A stretch of DNA of 64,000 nt from Lichenifustis flavocetrariae. Its GTDB lineage: Bacteria; Pseudomonadota; Alphaproteobacteria; Rhizobiales; Beijerinckiaceae. This document shows, piece by piece, positions 52,097 through 62,104 of this stretch; the first letter of the stretch is position 1, and every line of letters starts with the position of its first letter. The stretch spans positions 50,065 to 114,064 of the forward strand of contig NZ_JAMOIM010000019.1 of assembly GCF_026130545.1 (NCBI RefSeq), written 5' to 3'. The notes under the pieces were generated by a model. It did not search any database, had not been told where the DNA came from, and was given only the letters and a program-made list of their open reading frames with translations. Both the position numbers and the translations under genes were made by a program.

Positions 52097-55000
52097 CTAA
52101 CGCGCACCGCGGTCTCGGCCTTGGTGCGCCGATGCCCCCAGCAGATACATTGCCGCCATGCCGCTTGCTTGCGCGCTGCCGGCCGGGGCCTTGGCGATCT
52201 GCGCCAGACGCTTGGCTGCATCCGGCCGGGTCAGCATGTCGGCCAGCGCGGCCGTGTTGCGCCCGTAGCGCCAGCTATCATAGATGTCTCGGGCCTTGCC
52301 GAGCCAATCTGCCGGCGAGGCCGCCGATGCGACCAACTCGCCCGCCTTGCCGCCCTTCTGCAGCTCCCTGGACAATTGCCGGTTGAACTCGGTTTGCGAA
52401 CCCGGCGCCTGCCGCCGGCCCATGGCCTCGAAGACATCGAGGGTCTTGCGGAAGTCGTTCCAGACCTTGGCCCCGTGCAACGCCTCGACCGCCGCCCGCA
52501 GATTGCGGCCCTACTCGTCATTACCACGGATCACGGCGTTGAACTTGGCGCCACCCCATTGGTTCGGGCCGCCCATGTTGCTCTCCGTCGCCTCGCTGAA
52601 CACCTGCCGGATGTGCTGCGACACCAGTGCCCTTGCGGCGTCGGGCGACTGCGCCGCGACCTGGCGCACGGCGTCACCCACGTCCCGCGCGCTGCCCGGC
52701 ACCGGGTTCGGGCTGAGCAGGATGGCGGCCTGCTCACGAAAGTCCCGCGTGGCCGCAAGTCGCCCGACCTGGCTGTCCCGCGGCGGCTCGGTGGCGCGCT
52801 GGGTGTCGATGACGCGCTGCACCCGAGCCTGGACAGCCGGGAATTGCCGCAGTGTGTCGCCATGGTCCCGCACCGTCCTGGCCAGCCGATCGGCATCGAC
52901 CGCGCCGCTCGGCCCGGTGGCCTGATCGAGGATCTGTGTGGTGAACTGATCCTCGAGCGCCTTGCGGGCCGGCGACGTCGCGACGCTGTTGAACGCGCGG
53001 GCTGCCTCTGGACCACCTTGCACGATCATCCCCGGCACCCGATCGGCCGGCGACAGGAACCGCGAGCCATACGGATCTTGCTCGATGGCGCGGGCGATCC
53101 CGGGCGTGTTCTCGAACGGCTGTAACGGCACGCTGTTCTTGGCGAAATTGGCGTTCGCCCGCGCATAGGCCGGACTACCCGCCGTCATGGCGGCGTCGAG
53201 GTCTCCCAGCGCGGGACCGAGGCGGGCCGCCGTTTCCTTGTCGATCGAGCGCGGCGCGATCTGCGGCAGGTCGATACGGTCGCGGAAATACTTCCGTGAC
53301 CGGTTCAGGTTCGCGACGTTGGTGATCGGCACGCGCGACGGCTGGCCTGGGGTCGCGGCCCCGAGTTCGTCACCATAGGCCGACAGTGGCGTCCTGAGCG
53401 GCACGGCGGAGCGTCCCGTCGGGCGGCCAAGCTGATCGGCGTCGGCCCTCGATAGATCGTAGGCGTTCCACGCGTCGACCGCCGCGCTGTCATGGACGGA
53501 ATGTACAGGCCTCTCGCTGGCGAGCGCGTCGTGAAGGTCACCAATGGTCGTGCTGGCCATCGCGTCATCGATGTTCGGGCCGAGGTAGCCCGCTTGCGCC
53601 GCCGCCTGCCGCATATAATCGGGCGAGAGGCCTTGGCCCGGCTTTGCTACGATCCCGGGCACCTGATCGAGCCCCATGGCCGCGAGATCGCCGCCGGGAT
53701 CGCGCACGCCGCCGGCCGCGCGCACGAACTGGTGCAATGATTGCGGCCGCGGCTGATCGGGCTTCGGCGCGAGGGTCTGCGCATCCATGTAGGCTTCCGG
53801 TGGCGGCGACGGCATGTCCGGTGCCGGCCCCACATCGCCGCCGGCCGCTGGGTCGGCCTCCCACTGCGGCCGTTGCGGCTTTGCCTGCATGGAGATCCGG
53901 TTGCGGAGGTCGCCGAGCGGGCCGGCCAGCAGCCCCGTCTTGTCGGCCGCAATCTGCCGATTGAGGTCGTCGATGATGCCCTGAACCTGGCTGGGGTCGA
54001 CCGTGTCGGGTCCCGCTGCCGCATAGTCCTGGCGCGCCTGTGCCGATCGTGCGGCCAGCCGCTCGTCATAGGTCTGGCGCAAGGCCGGCTGAATCACCTG
54101 GCCGGCCTGCTCCGGCGTCACGCGCGGCCCTGCGTCCGCCAGAGCTTGCGCGGAAGCCTGCCCCTGCGGCGACGCATCGAGCGCCCCTTGCGCCGCGCGC
54201 TGCACACCCGGGCCAATCGCGGCCGTGTTCGGGTAGACAGGACCGATCGAGCCGTCGAGCGGCACGGCCGGCACGGTGCCGATCTGGTCGATGGCCGCGG
54301 TGCCGGCCTGTTGCACCTGATCGGGCCGATTGGCGTAGAACTTCGCCATGGTGTCGGCGCCACCACGCGACTGCTCGACAACACGCTGCACGGCGCCGAG
54401 CCGCGTGCCGCTGTTCGTCACCTGCTGGACGGCCTCGGCCAGCGTGATGGGCGAACCCTGCCGCGTCGCCGCGTCCATGAGGTCTTGAGCGCGTGCCAGG
54501 GTCGGCCCATCAAGCCCACCGGCCGCTTCGGACAGGATGCCCGCGGCGGTTCCGGGGCGCGAGGCCAGCGCGGCACCGCCTCCTGTCGCGATTGCGGCTC
54601 CCATTCGCGCGTAAGGCTCCACGGCGGTGCCCTGCGTGGCCTCCCCGGCTGCCTCGGACGCGACACCGGGAGCGACGCCGTATTTCAGAAGCGAGCGGAT
54701 ACCGCCTTGCATGGCGCCCGGCAGGAATTCGCCCACCGACTCTGCATAGCGACCTGCACGGGTCTGCGGCTGGTAGATCGGGCCGGCTGCATCCTCAAGC
54801 CGCTTCGTGATCGCACCCGCGCCAATGTAATGGCTTGGGTCGGTCGGGTCGTTCTCGTCGAAGGGGATCGGATCGAGCCCAGCCGCCCCGCGCGCTTTGT
54901 TCATGACCCACGACATGCCCTTGCCCGCATAATGCGCGGCGTCGGCCGGCAAACCAACTGCCCCGATCGCGCTGCGCTCGATGCCGGCCGCAGTGCTCGT

Positions 55001-55243
55001 GGCCATGTCGCCCGCCGTGTCGCGCCAGCCGCGCGACTGCGGCGCGGCATCGCCTTTTTCTGGCGCCACCTGGACATCCTGAAACCCTGCCCATGGATCG
55101 GCACCGGGCGAGGCTGTAACCGGTGCAGGGGTACCACCTCGCACCGTCAGCGGGCGGCCGCCACCCGCGTCCGGCGCCGCACCCCGTGGGGGGTTGTCCA
55201 CCACCGCGACATCCTGAAAGGCCGCCCAAGGATCCGCTGCCAT
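52097..55243 (-). pseudogene. Large phage virion/internal protein interrupted by an amber codon
   Basis: From ATG 55243 the frame runs 910 codons to a TAG at 52511-52513 and then continues in the same frame to 52097, giving 1048 residues if read through. The text across the stop is NAVIRGNDE-stop-GRNLRAAVEAL, so a CAG to TAG change is likely. The N-terminus has two near-identical repeats (MAADPWAAFQDVAVVDNPP; GADPWAGFQDVQV), followed by Ala/Gly-rich helical sequence. These features fit ejected internal or tail-associated virion proteins. It follows the transglycosylase gene after 8 nt. Confidence 0.7.
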
Positions 55244-55251
55244 GTCGGCCT

Positions 55252-57903
55252 CTATCGCTGCTTGATCCGCCCATCGGGCGTCTTGAACATCGTTCCTGGT
55301 TTTAGACGGGCCGCAGCCTCAGGCGATGACACTACAGGCAGTGCGGAGGCTTCCTGCGCGCTGATGCTCTGCGACTGCCGGCCCTGCACGGAATCGTTGA
55401 TTGCCTGCACATCGCCGGCCCCGAGAGGCTGTGACGGATCAAACGGGCTCATCACGGGATGCTGGTCGTAATAATCCGCCTTCACGGCCGCCCAATTATC
55501 CCGGTTCGCCTTGACGCTCGCGAGCCTCGCTAAGGCGACCTGGTCGCGAAGATCCTGCTCGCGGATGTTGAGAACCGCTTGCATACCCTGCGGCGACAGA
55601 GACAAGCCCGGCTTGACGGCGAGCGGCTGACCGAATTCGAACTGCGTCGGACGATTACTGATGGCGCGGGCCGCCTGCTTCGCGAGGCCGTAGCCGATGT
55701 TGTTGATGACCTCGCCCTCGGACGTGCCGGGGATCTCGATGCCGAGCGCGTTGCTGATCGCCTGCTTGGCCTTCAGCGTCCAAGTTCCGAACGGACCTGT
55801 GCTGAGATTGTCGCCGGCTCTAGCCGCCGCGGCCCGCATCATGGCGATCTGGTTCAGGGCCTGCGGGGCGCTGGCGCCCGCCTTCACGGTCTCCCCGATC
55901 TCCTGACCGACCGCCTTGCCGTACTCGCCCTCTTGCGAGCTTTCGGCCTTCTGATCGATCGTCACCTGATTGGCTGGCTGTCGGGTGTACGGTGTGCCGA
56001 CATAATTGGCCGGGGTCGGGTTCTGCCCAGGCAGCGCCCAAGCCTTCTGGAACTGGCCGTTCGGCAGCGGGATGTCGACGAGCTGCGCCTTGTCGGCTTT
56101 CTGCTGGTCGGACTGATATTGCGTGAACCCGCCGGTGTAGCCCTGCCCTGCAGCGTATTGATAATTCTTGATCGTGTCGGTGAGCTCGGGCTTGTCGGGG
56201 ATCTGGTAGAGCGGGCGCCCATTGGCATCGAGGATCCAATCGCCCGAATGCGCGATCTGCGGCTGCGATTTCGTGGTCAGCATGTGCTGCCAAAGCTGAA
56301 GGCCAAACTGCTGCGTATCGGGGTTCTTGATCAGAGCGCCGATCATGGTGGGCGTAATGGAGAAGGCCGCGTTGCTCGACGTCGGCGCGCCTGCGGCGGG
56401 TGGAGGACTGACGGCAGACGGCGCGGCCGTGGCCGGAGTGAGCGCCACGGCGGTCCCGGCGCTGCGCGAGGATGACGAAGGTGCGGCGACAGACGGCCCG
56501 CCATCCCCGAATGGCGGTGCGGTCGCCGCAGAAGGGATCAAGCCCGCTTTGGCGGCCGCCGCGTCATAATCCGTGTGGTCGAAGCCGTCCGCATTCTCGG
56601 CCTGCTGCCGGGTCAGCATCTGGCCGCCGACATTGAGCGGCACGCTGCCATAGGGCTGGCTCGGCGGAGCGCCGGTGACCTGCTGTGTGGATCCTGGTGA
56701 CGAGCCGGTAGAGGCGAGCGAAGTCGGCTGATCAGGCGTATTATCACCGCCCGGAGCGGGCTGGATCGGCTGACCGGCCGAGGAAGAGGCCAGTCGGGCA
56801 GCCGATGGCGACATGCGCGCTATTGGGAACGGCGTCGCATTCGGGAGCTGCGTCCCCATGCCGGACGCGGCCATCGTTGGAAGGCCAGGATCCTGAGATT
56901 GCGGAGGCGTGAAGCCGTTCGGATTCGGGCCGATCGGCTGGCCGTTGAAGGGTGTGTTGAAGCCTGCCGCTATCGCCGATTGCGCTACGGGACCTGGATC
57001 GCCAAACTTGCTCATCCACATGCCCGCGAATTGCCCCGCGGTCATGTTGGGATCGCCGCCGTTCACCCTCACGGCCTTGTCGCCGACGACATCGCCCGCA
57101 CGGGCCGTTGGGTTCGCCAGAAGCTTCGCGGCGCCGGCCGCGCCTTGCTGATGCGCGAGGTAGAGTTCACCGGCTGTCGGGGTACGCCCAAGCGCCTGCG
57201 TCAGCGAAGCCGCATTGTCGGCTGTGAGCCGCGCCGCCGCATCCGTGCTGTCCGCCCAATTGGTGGGGTCCGCCAATCCGTATTGCGCGGCGGTGCCCTT
57301 GGTGAACTGATACGGGCCGGCCGCACCGGTCGGACTGACCGCGTTCTGGTTGAAGCTGCTCTCGATCGCGGCAAGGCGCGGCAGATATCCAGGCGGCAGG
57401 CTGTAGTTCTGAGCCGCGCTGGTGAACAGCCCCTGCAGGCCGCCACTCTGCGGAACACCCTGAGCCGACGCCATCGACGGCAGCGGTCCGGCCGGTGTGG
57501 GAGGAGACGCGGGCGGCACTGGGGCCGGACCGACGATCGACTGCGTCGACACTAGAGAAGGTGCCGCGACAGGCGACGTATAGGCCATCGGGGGAGCGGG
57601 AGGCGCCATGGTGCCGGGCGTCGAGGTGGCCGGAGCTGGCGCATTTTGCCCAGTCGCGGCACTTGAAAGCGTCGTTCCGGAGGCGGCCGCAGCATATTTG
57701 GACGTGGTGTCGAGGGGCGCAGTCGAGAATGCACCTATCAGACGGTCGAAGAAGCCAGGCTGCCGATCGGCCGAAAGCGGCTGCGCACCCTGCGCCTGCG
57801 CATACGCATCATAGGCCGACTGAGCCTGCCGCCGTTGAACAAGCTGCGATGTCAGCGCGTCGAAGAAGCCGCCGAGGCCGCTTTGGGTGTTGAGATATGG
57901 CAC
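55252..57903 (-). CDS. Phage internal protein with lytic transglycosylase domain
   Basis: An 883-residue protein. Residues ~165-230 form an SLT goose-lysozyme-like domain: LPPGYLPRLAAIESSFNQNA with the catalytic Glu, then VSPTGAAGPYQFTKGTAAQY. The rest is Pro/Ala/Ser-rich and low in complexity, with a helical C-terminal third. Such proteins are packaged in the virion and open the peptidoglycan during DNA entry. It ends in a genuine TAG 8 nt before the next start. It is followed by the large virion gene and preceded by the 143-residue gene. Confidence 0.8.
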   Translation of the reverse strand: MPYLNTQSGLGGFFDALTSQLVQRRQAQSAYDAYAQAQGAQPLSADRQPGFFDRLIGAFSTAPLDTTSKYAAAASGTTLSSAATGQNAPAPATSTPGTMAPPAPPMAYTSPVAAPSLVSTQSIVGPAPVPPASPPTPAGPLPSMASAQGVPQSGGLQGLFTSAAQNYSLPPGYLPRLAAIESSFNQNAVSPTGAAGPYQFTKGTAAQYGLADPTNWADSTDAAARLTADNAASLTQALGRTPTAGELYLAHQQGAAGAAKLLANPTARAGDVVGDKAVRVNGGDPNMTAGQFAGMWMSKFGDPGPVAQSAIAAGFNTPFNGQPIGPNPNGFTPPQSQDPGLPTMAASGMGTQLPNATPFPIARMSPSAARLASSSAGQPIQPAPGGDNTPDQPTSLASTGSSPGSTQQVTGAPPSQPYGSVPLNVGGQMLTRQQAENADGFDHTDYDAAAAKAGLIPSAATAPPFGDGGPSVAAPSSSSRSAGTAVALTPATAAPSAVSPPPAAGAPTSSNAAFSITPTMIGALIKNPDTQQFGLQLWQHMLTTKSQPQIAHSGDWILDANGRPLYQIPDKPELTDTIKNYQYAAGQGYTGGFTQYQSDQQKADKAQLVDIPLPNGQFQKAWALPGQNPTPANYVGTPYTRQPANQVTIDQKAESSQEGEYGKAVGQEIGETVKAGASAPQALNQIAMMRAAAARAGDNLSTGPFGTWTLKAKQAISNALGIEIPGTSEGEVINNIGYGLAKQAARAISNRPTQFEFGQPLAVKPGLSLSPQGMQAVLNIREQDLRDQVALARLASVKANRDNWAAVKADYYDQHPVMSPFDPSQPLGAGDVQAINDSVQGRQSQSISAQEASALPVVSSPEAAARLKPGTMFKTPDGRIKQR

Positions 57904-57906
57904 AGG

Positions 57907-58338
57907 TCACCCCACCACGTTCAGGCCGTTGACGAAGCGCGTCCTGCCGAACAAGGGAGTGTCCCCGGCTGGCTGTTGCTGCGGCTTCTGCGCTTGGGTC
58001 TGTGCCGGCGCCGCGACGATCAAGCCGTTCGAGAAGGGCATGCTGGGCATGGCTGGACCGGCCATCTGAGACGCGTTCTGATTTCCGAGCGATGCGATCA
58101 GCTGCGAGAAGATCCCACCGGGCGCGCTCTGCTGCGGCACAGCACCTTGCAACTGCATCGGCTGACCGGGCTGCTGCGATGCAGCCGTGGCGACAAGGCG
58201 GCTCAGGACGTTGCCCAGGGGTGATGTCGCGTTGGCTTGTCCCATCTGCTGGGCCGATATGGACGAGCTTCCCTGACTCGGCGTCGCGCTCTGACCGTAG
58301 GACGGCGTCGAGCCGTAAGCTGTGTTGTAATAGGCCAT
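57907..58338 (-). CDS. Gln/Ser-rich small virion-type protein
   Basis: A 143-residue, Gln-, Ser- and Pro-rich protein (MAYYNTAYGSTPSYGQ start; SPLGNVLSRLVATAASQQPG). It precedes the transglycosylase gene by 3 nt on the same strand. No enzyme motif is visible. Composition and context fit a tail or internal head protein. Confidence 0.6.
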   Translation of the reverse strand: MAYYNTAYGSTPSYGQSATPSQGSSSISAQQMGQANATSPLGNVLSRLVATAASQQPGQPMQLQGAVPQQSAPGGIFSQLIASLGNQNASQMAGPAMPSMPFSNGLIVAAPAQTQAQKPQQQPAGDTPLFGRTRFVNGLNVVG

Positions 58339-58603
58339 TGCCCCTCACCGCATCGTGCGGAGAAGGTGTTCCGGATCAGGGGGCCTGGACAGACATCAAC
58401 CGCGCGAAGTGCACGAAACGCGGATGTCGCGGATTTTGCGGATGACGACGAAGTGTGCCAGCGACCCGGCCTTTGAAATGGAGCAGGAATACAATTGGAG
58501 CCCGCCGCCGCCAAAGAAGCTTCGGATCTTCTATGACGAACGGCATCGAGTTCCTGAAGCACGCGCAGCCCGGTGTCAGGTTGCAGAAGATCGAAGGAGA
58601 ACG
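58339..58603. other. Divergent gap of the prophage
   Basis: Holds the promoters of the leftward virion genes and the rightward secreted protein. No clear gene or site is recognised. Confidence 0.4.
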
Positions 58604-58831
58604 ATGATGCTGGTCAAAGCAGGAGCGGTGGCGGTCATACTTGCCGCGTTCTCAACGGGTCTCCTCGCGGCTCCCCGAGCATCGGCATTGGAACCTGCTG
58701 CCGGCACCTTGCCCGAAGGACAATCAATGCTGGTCGATGACGGCACGTGTCCGAAGGGGAAGATCAAGCAGATCACTGGTGGAAATACGAAAGTCGGGGC
58801 GCCTCGTGTCCGGACCTGTGTGCGTCGTTGA
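58604..58831 (+). CDS. Small secreted protein, DUF6719-like
   Basis: A 75-residue protein from ATG 58604, with AAGGAGAACG before it. It has a signal peptide (MMLVKAGAVAVILAAFSTGL, cleavage near ASA-L) and a short mature part with LPEGQSMLVDDGTCPKGKIK, typical of DUF6719 proteins in Hyphomicrobiales. Two Cys residues could form a disulfide. It may be a prophage-carried host-interaction protein. Confidence 0.7.
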   Translation: MMLVKAGAVAVILAAFSTGLLAAPRASALEPAAGTLPEGQSMLVDDGTCPKGKIKQITGGNTKVGAPRVRTCVRR

Positions 58832-58936
58832 TCTCCTCCGGCCTGCTCGTCGCCAGAGGCTCAGTCGACGTGCCCGCGTCGAGTTCATGAACCACGGGCA
58901 ACTAGGCGTTCGGCTGCGGAAGCAGGCGGAGTAGCA

Positions 58937-59339
58937 ATGCCGATCAGCTTCGTCCCGCAGCGCGGGCAAATCCTGATGTGCGACTTCGACATGGCGGGCG
59001 TGGTGCCGCCCGAGATGCGGAAGAAGCGGCGTGTGGTGGTGATCTCACCGCGGTCGCACAACCGCCGTCACGGGGCAAAGCCCGGCCGCTGCATCGTGGC
59101 GCCGTTTTCAGCATCGGAACCACCTATGCCGACGCCAGCCGAAGGTGCCTTTTCCAGCCGGAGCCTATCGGTCTTTGAGCGTGCCGACATGGGCCATATG
59201 CAGCGCACTCGCCTCCGTCTCTCATGCGCGTCTTGACCGGGTGGCAGTCGGTCGGGAGTTCCTGAGCGAGACCTTGGGCCCTCACGACATGGAGCGCATC
59301 ACAGATGGCGTGCGACACGCACTTGGGCTTGAACGGTAA
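58937..59339 (+). pseudogene. PemK/MazF-family toxin, frameshifted
   Basis: The N-terminal half (MPISFVPQRGQILMCDFDMA, KKRRVVVISPRSHNRR, RCIVAPFS) is one frame. The C-terminal half (VPFPAGAYRSLSVPTWAICS, RVAVGREFLSETLGPHDMER) is another. Removing one G in GAAGGTGCC at 59141-59149 rejoins them as PAEVPFPAGAY. MazF-type toxins cleave mRNA. No antitoxin gene is seen directly upstream. The toxin is probably inactive. Confidence 0.8.
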
Positions 59340-59435
59340 GGCTACCGGGCGCATATTGGTTGCCTATCCCTTCGGGGACTTGCGGGGCTCGGCTGGCGAT
59401 GGGATCGCTGGGCGAGCCCTAAACATGTCTTGTCC

Positions 59436-60212
59436 ATGAGCAAGCGGCGGAAGCCGAAAACAGTTCGGCTCACACGCGCCAAGGCGATAGAGCGCCTGGA
59501 CGCTATGGCTCACGCGGTTTGCGAGGAGGCCGATTTTGCAGCCAGGGTGAATGCGGCTTTCGAGGGCGGAAATGATGCCATCCACCAATTCAAGATAGAG
59601 CATGGCCGCTCTCCCGCATTCAGTGGCGCGCAGTGCATGAATACCCTGCAGACGGCAGCACTATTCACGATCGCAAGCACGCTAGGACGCCTGTTCGATC
59701 CGGGGAGCGCAACGAGACATCCGAACGAAAGGGATGTGGCATCGATCCCGCTCGTGTTACATTTGCTCCGGCAAAAGCGATGCCAGGACGAGTTGGCCGA
59801 GAGAGCACGTCACTGGCTTTTTGAAATGCCAGAGATGGCCGAAATCAACGCTGAAACCGTGCTCACCGCGGCCGACGAAGCAATCGAGGCCTATGCTTCG
59901 CTGCGAAGATCGCCCAAGGGGCAACGAGCGCTGCGAGTGCTTATGCGGTTTCGCCATGACCATTTAGCGCATCGGTTACTCCCCGATCTTCAGAGAGGGC
60001 AATTGCGAGACACCTACACCACGGTGGGGGAAATCTGGAGGCTGCTCGATACGGCTCTGATCTTAGCCGATAAGCTCAGCTTGGCGGTCAGTGGTGATGG
60101 GCGAGATGCTCGGGATATGCACCACGCCCGACATCGGGAGGCCCGCGCCGTGTGGGATTATCTCATGACCGACAAACCTGAGTGTGCTTCAGCTTCGTTC
60201 GTTCCGGATTGA
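59436..60212 (+). CDS. HEPN-domain protein, AbiU2-like
   Basis: A 258-residue, mostly alpha-helical protein from ATG 59436. It resembles the HEPN_AbiU2 group: FSGAQCMNTLQTAALFTIAS early on, and a late R-x5-H motif, RHDHLAH (R173, H179), with RFRHDHLAHRLLPDL around it. HEPN nucleases cleave RNA, and Abi members stop phage growth by killing or halting the infected cell. It is carried on the prophage, followed by an unknown gene and an HTH gene on the same strand. The fold assignment is by motif and length and is only moderately certain. Confidence 0.5.
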   Translation: MSKRRKPKTVRLTRAKAIERLDAMAHAVCEEADFAARVNAAFEGGNDAIHQFKIEHGRSPAFSGAQCMNTLQTAALFTIASTLGRLFDPGSATRHPNERDVASIPLVLHLLRQKRCQDELAERARHWLFEMPEMAEINAETVLTAADEAIEAYASLRRSPKGQRALRVLMRFRHDHLAHRLLPDLQRGQLRDTYTTVGEIWRLLDTALILADKLSLAVSGDGRDARDMHHARHREARAVWDYLMTDKPECASASFVPD

Positions 60213-60239
60213 TGGCCGCAGAAAGGCGGACGGTAGCCG

Positions 60240-60641
60240 ATGCCCCTCGTCTACATTGAAGCTCAAGCGCCCTGGGGGCCGATCCGGCTGCGCGGGGCTG
60301 CTCATTATGGCGAGATACTGGATCGGGTGACGACAGCACCGGCCCATGTGTCGGATATCGGCGGTCGAGATCCCGCGACGGTGATCGCGGAGGCCGAACG
60401 CATGATGGCCCGGCCTGATGCGCTGGGGTGGATCAAGGAGACCGTCGCCAAGGCCGCAAACTTCGTTGCCGAGTCGATTTTGCGCGTATCCGCTACCCAT
60501 GTAACCGATCCCTCTTCCAAGACCGCTTCTGCCCAGCCTGAGAGTCATGACGGCGCTATGGCGTCGGATGGGAGGCCGAAGTGGAATTTTCCGTGTCGAT
60601 GCGCGCGGGCGGGCGCCAGACGCCGTTTGATGCCGGAATGA
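60240..60641 (+). CDS. Unknown protein between HEPN and HTH genes
   Basis: A 133-residue ORF 27 nt after the HEPN-like gene. The first ~80 residues (MPLVYIEAQAPWGPIRLRGA; DPATVIAEAERMMARPDAL) look coherent; the Arg/Cys-rich end overlaps the HTH gene by ATGA. No known domain is recognised. Confidence 0.4.
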   Translation: MPLVYIEAQAPWGPIRLRGAAHYGEILDRVTTAPAHVSDIGGRDPATVIAEAERMMARPDALGWIKETVAKAANFVAESILRVSATHVTDPSSKTASAQPESHDGAMASDGRPKWNFPCRCARAGARRRLMPE

Positions 60642-60886
60642 GCGGAAATGAGCGGATTGTTACTCCTGTTCGTCGCCGGCCGGGTGCAGAGGTCGACGCC
60701 CGGGAGATCCGGACGAAGCTCGGAATGTCGCAGCCGGCCTTTGCCAATGCGTTCGGCCTGAAGCTCGCGACGCTGCGGGATTGGGAGCAGGGACGAAATA
60801 AACCAGAGGGCGCCACGCGAGTGCTGCTGATGACGATCGCGCATCGGCCCGACATCGTGCGGGAGGCAGTGGCGGCCTACGGGTAA
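60638..60886 (+). CDS. Helix-turn-helix (XRE/HigA-like) regulator
   Basis: An 82-residue protein from ATG 60638, which overlaps the preceding stop (ATGA); GTG 60581 is an alternative start. The HTH is REIRTKLGMSQPAFANAFGL followed by LATLRDWEQGRNKPEGA, very like NadS/HigA antitoxins. It could repress this module or act as an antitoxin; no RelE-type toxin is adjacent. Confidence 0.8.
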   Translation: MSGNERIVTPVRRRPGAEVDAREIRTKLGMSQPAFANAFGLKLATLRDWEQGRNKPEGATRVLLMTIAHRPDIVREAVAAYG

Positions 60887-60934
60887 ACCGGACGGCTCTC
60901 GCATTTCACGATCTTGCGCTGTAGATTGGTCGCC

Positions 60935-61276
60935 ATGACGAAGCCGACAGGACGAGCACCCGGACGGCCCAAGGGTGCGATCAATCGGGCCAGCAAGGAG
61001 CAGCGGGAGCGTGCGGCCGCCTCCGGCATGTTGCCGCATGAGTTCCTGCTGAGCGTGACGCGGGGTGAGGCGATCGGCGGCTACGTTCCGAGCTTCGCCG
61101 AGCGACTGGAGGCCGCCAAGGCCGCGGCGCCGTTCTACGCGCCCAAGCTGTCGGCTGTGGAGTCCACGTTCGTGAGCAAGCCCATCGAGCAGATGACCGA
61201 TGATGAGCTTACGGCACTGATCGAGATGCATGCCGCTGAGGACTTGGCCAGGATACGGCCGGGGAAGCTGCAATGA
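60935..61276 (+). CDS. Small phage DNA-binding-like protein, paralog A
   Basis: A 113-residue protein from ATG 60935. The start MTKPTGRAPGRPKGAINRAS is an AT-hook-like GRPKGA segment also found in DUF5681 and small-terminase-like proteins. The rest is helical with FAERLEAAKAAAPFYAPKL. Its stop overlaps the start of a second copy with the same opening. It may be a packaging or DNA-binding protein. Confidence 0.6.
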   Translation: MTKPTGRAPGRPKGAINRASKEQRERAAASGMLPHEFLLSVTRGEAIGGYVPSFAERLEAAKAAAPFYAPKLSAVESTFVSKPIEQMTDDELTALIEMHAAEDLARIRPGKLQ

Positions 61277-61620
61277 CCAAACCGACTGGCAATCCGCCTG
61301 GCCGTCCGCGTGGGGCGAAGAACAGGCGCACGGCTGAGACAGAGGCAGCCGCCCTGACCGCAGCTGGAAAGATCGCGCTGGCTGTGCCGGGCGCTTTCGA
61401 AGGGGATGCCCATGCCTTCCTCATGCTGATCTACAAGGATCCGTCACAGCCGCTGGAATTCCGGCTTGAGGCGGCGGGGAAGGCTATCCGGTACGAGAAG
61501 CCGGCGCTCGCTTCGGTGGATGTGACCAGCCAGAACGAGCATCACGTCTATGCGGTGAGTGATAAGCCGCTGTCGAATGAAATGTGGGTGGCGAAGCACG
61601 CGGAGCCGAAACCCAACTGA
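61273..61620 (+). CDS. Small phage DNA-binding-like protein, paralog B
   Basis: A 115-residue protein, ATG overlapping the previous stop. It begins MTKPTGNPPGRPRGAKNRRT, shares the arrangement of paralog A and has FRLEAAGKAIRYEKPALASV later. The pair looks like an old tandem duplication whose bodies have diverged. A role near a terminase small subunit is possible, but no large subunit is seen. Confidence 0.6.
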   Translation: MTKPTGNPPGRPRGAKNRRTAETEAAALTAAGKIALAVPGAFEGDAHAFLMLIYKDPSQPLEFRLEAAGKAIRYEKPALASVDVTSQNEHHVYAVSDKPLSNEMWVAKHAEPKPN

Positions 61621-61724
61621 CCAGGTTTTTTATTCGGCTAAACCCGGTTTCGGTCGCATTGCCTCGCTTACCCGCATGCCCTCAGCTGCGACTGGTCCGC
61701 CTCGATGCGATAGACCGTTCGGCA

Positions 61725-61895
61725 CTATGGACCGTACATCACCTCGGGCGGCAGCAATCGTCCTGTACCGGCTGAAGACGGCAACATGGCGAACGTAAAC
61801 AGGGCGAGCGCTGCGATGACAATGCAGAGGGCCATTGAGACGGTCGGCCTTAGTGCAGAAGGCTGCTTTTCGCGGATGGGGAGATCGACAGGCAT
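61725..61895 (-). CDS. 56-residue small membrane protein
   Basis: From ATG 61895 to TAG 61725-61727: MPVDLPIREKQPSALRPTVS, then one hydrophobic helix MALCIVIAALALFTFAML and a short tail. A single-pass membrane protein of this size fits a phage or stress micro-protein. The upstream Shine-Dalgarno is weak. Confidence 0.45.
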   Translation of the reverse strand: MPVDLPIREKQPSALRPTVSMALCIVIAALALFTFAMLPSSAGTGRLLPPEVMYGP

Positions 61896-62104
61896 GGTGA
61901 AAAGACCCTGATCATCGGAGTGTCGGGGCCGTAGTCTGGAACGCTTGGGTCGGTTCAGCGTCCCTCAAATGACGGAGGAGGCTGTTTGTTTTCGTCAGGA
62001 TGCAGCATTTCCATCGCATGGGCGGCGGCCTTCAGGTCCGCTGTCGCCTTGTGGGGCGTGCTCGGCCGACCGCCTGTCTGTCCGATCGCCACGTTGATGT
62101 CCCT

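Noticed and set aside
53741..55471. Plus-strand 576-codon ORF opposite the virion gene
   Set aside because: Low-complexity Arg-rich antisense frame; the minus strand has repeats and coherent phage features.
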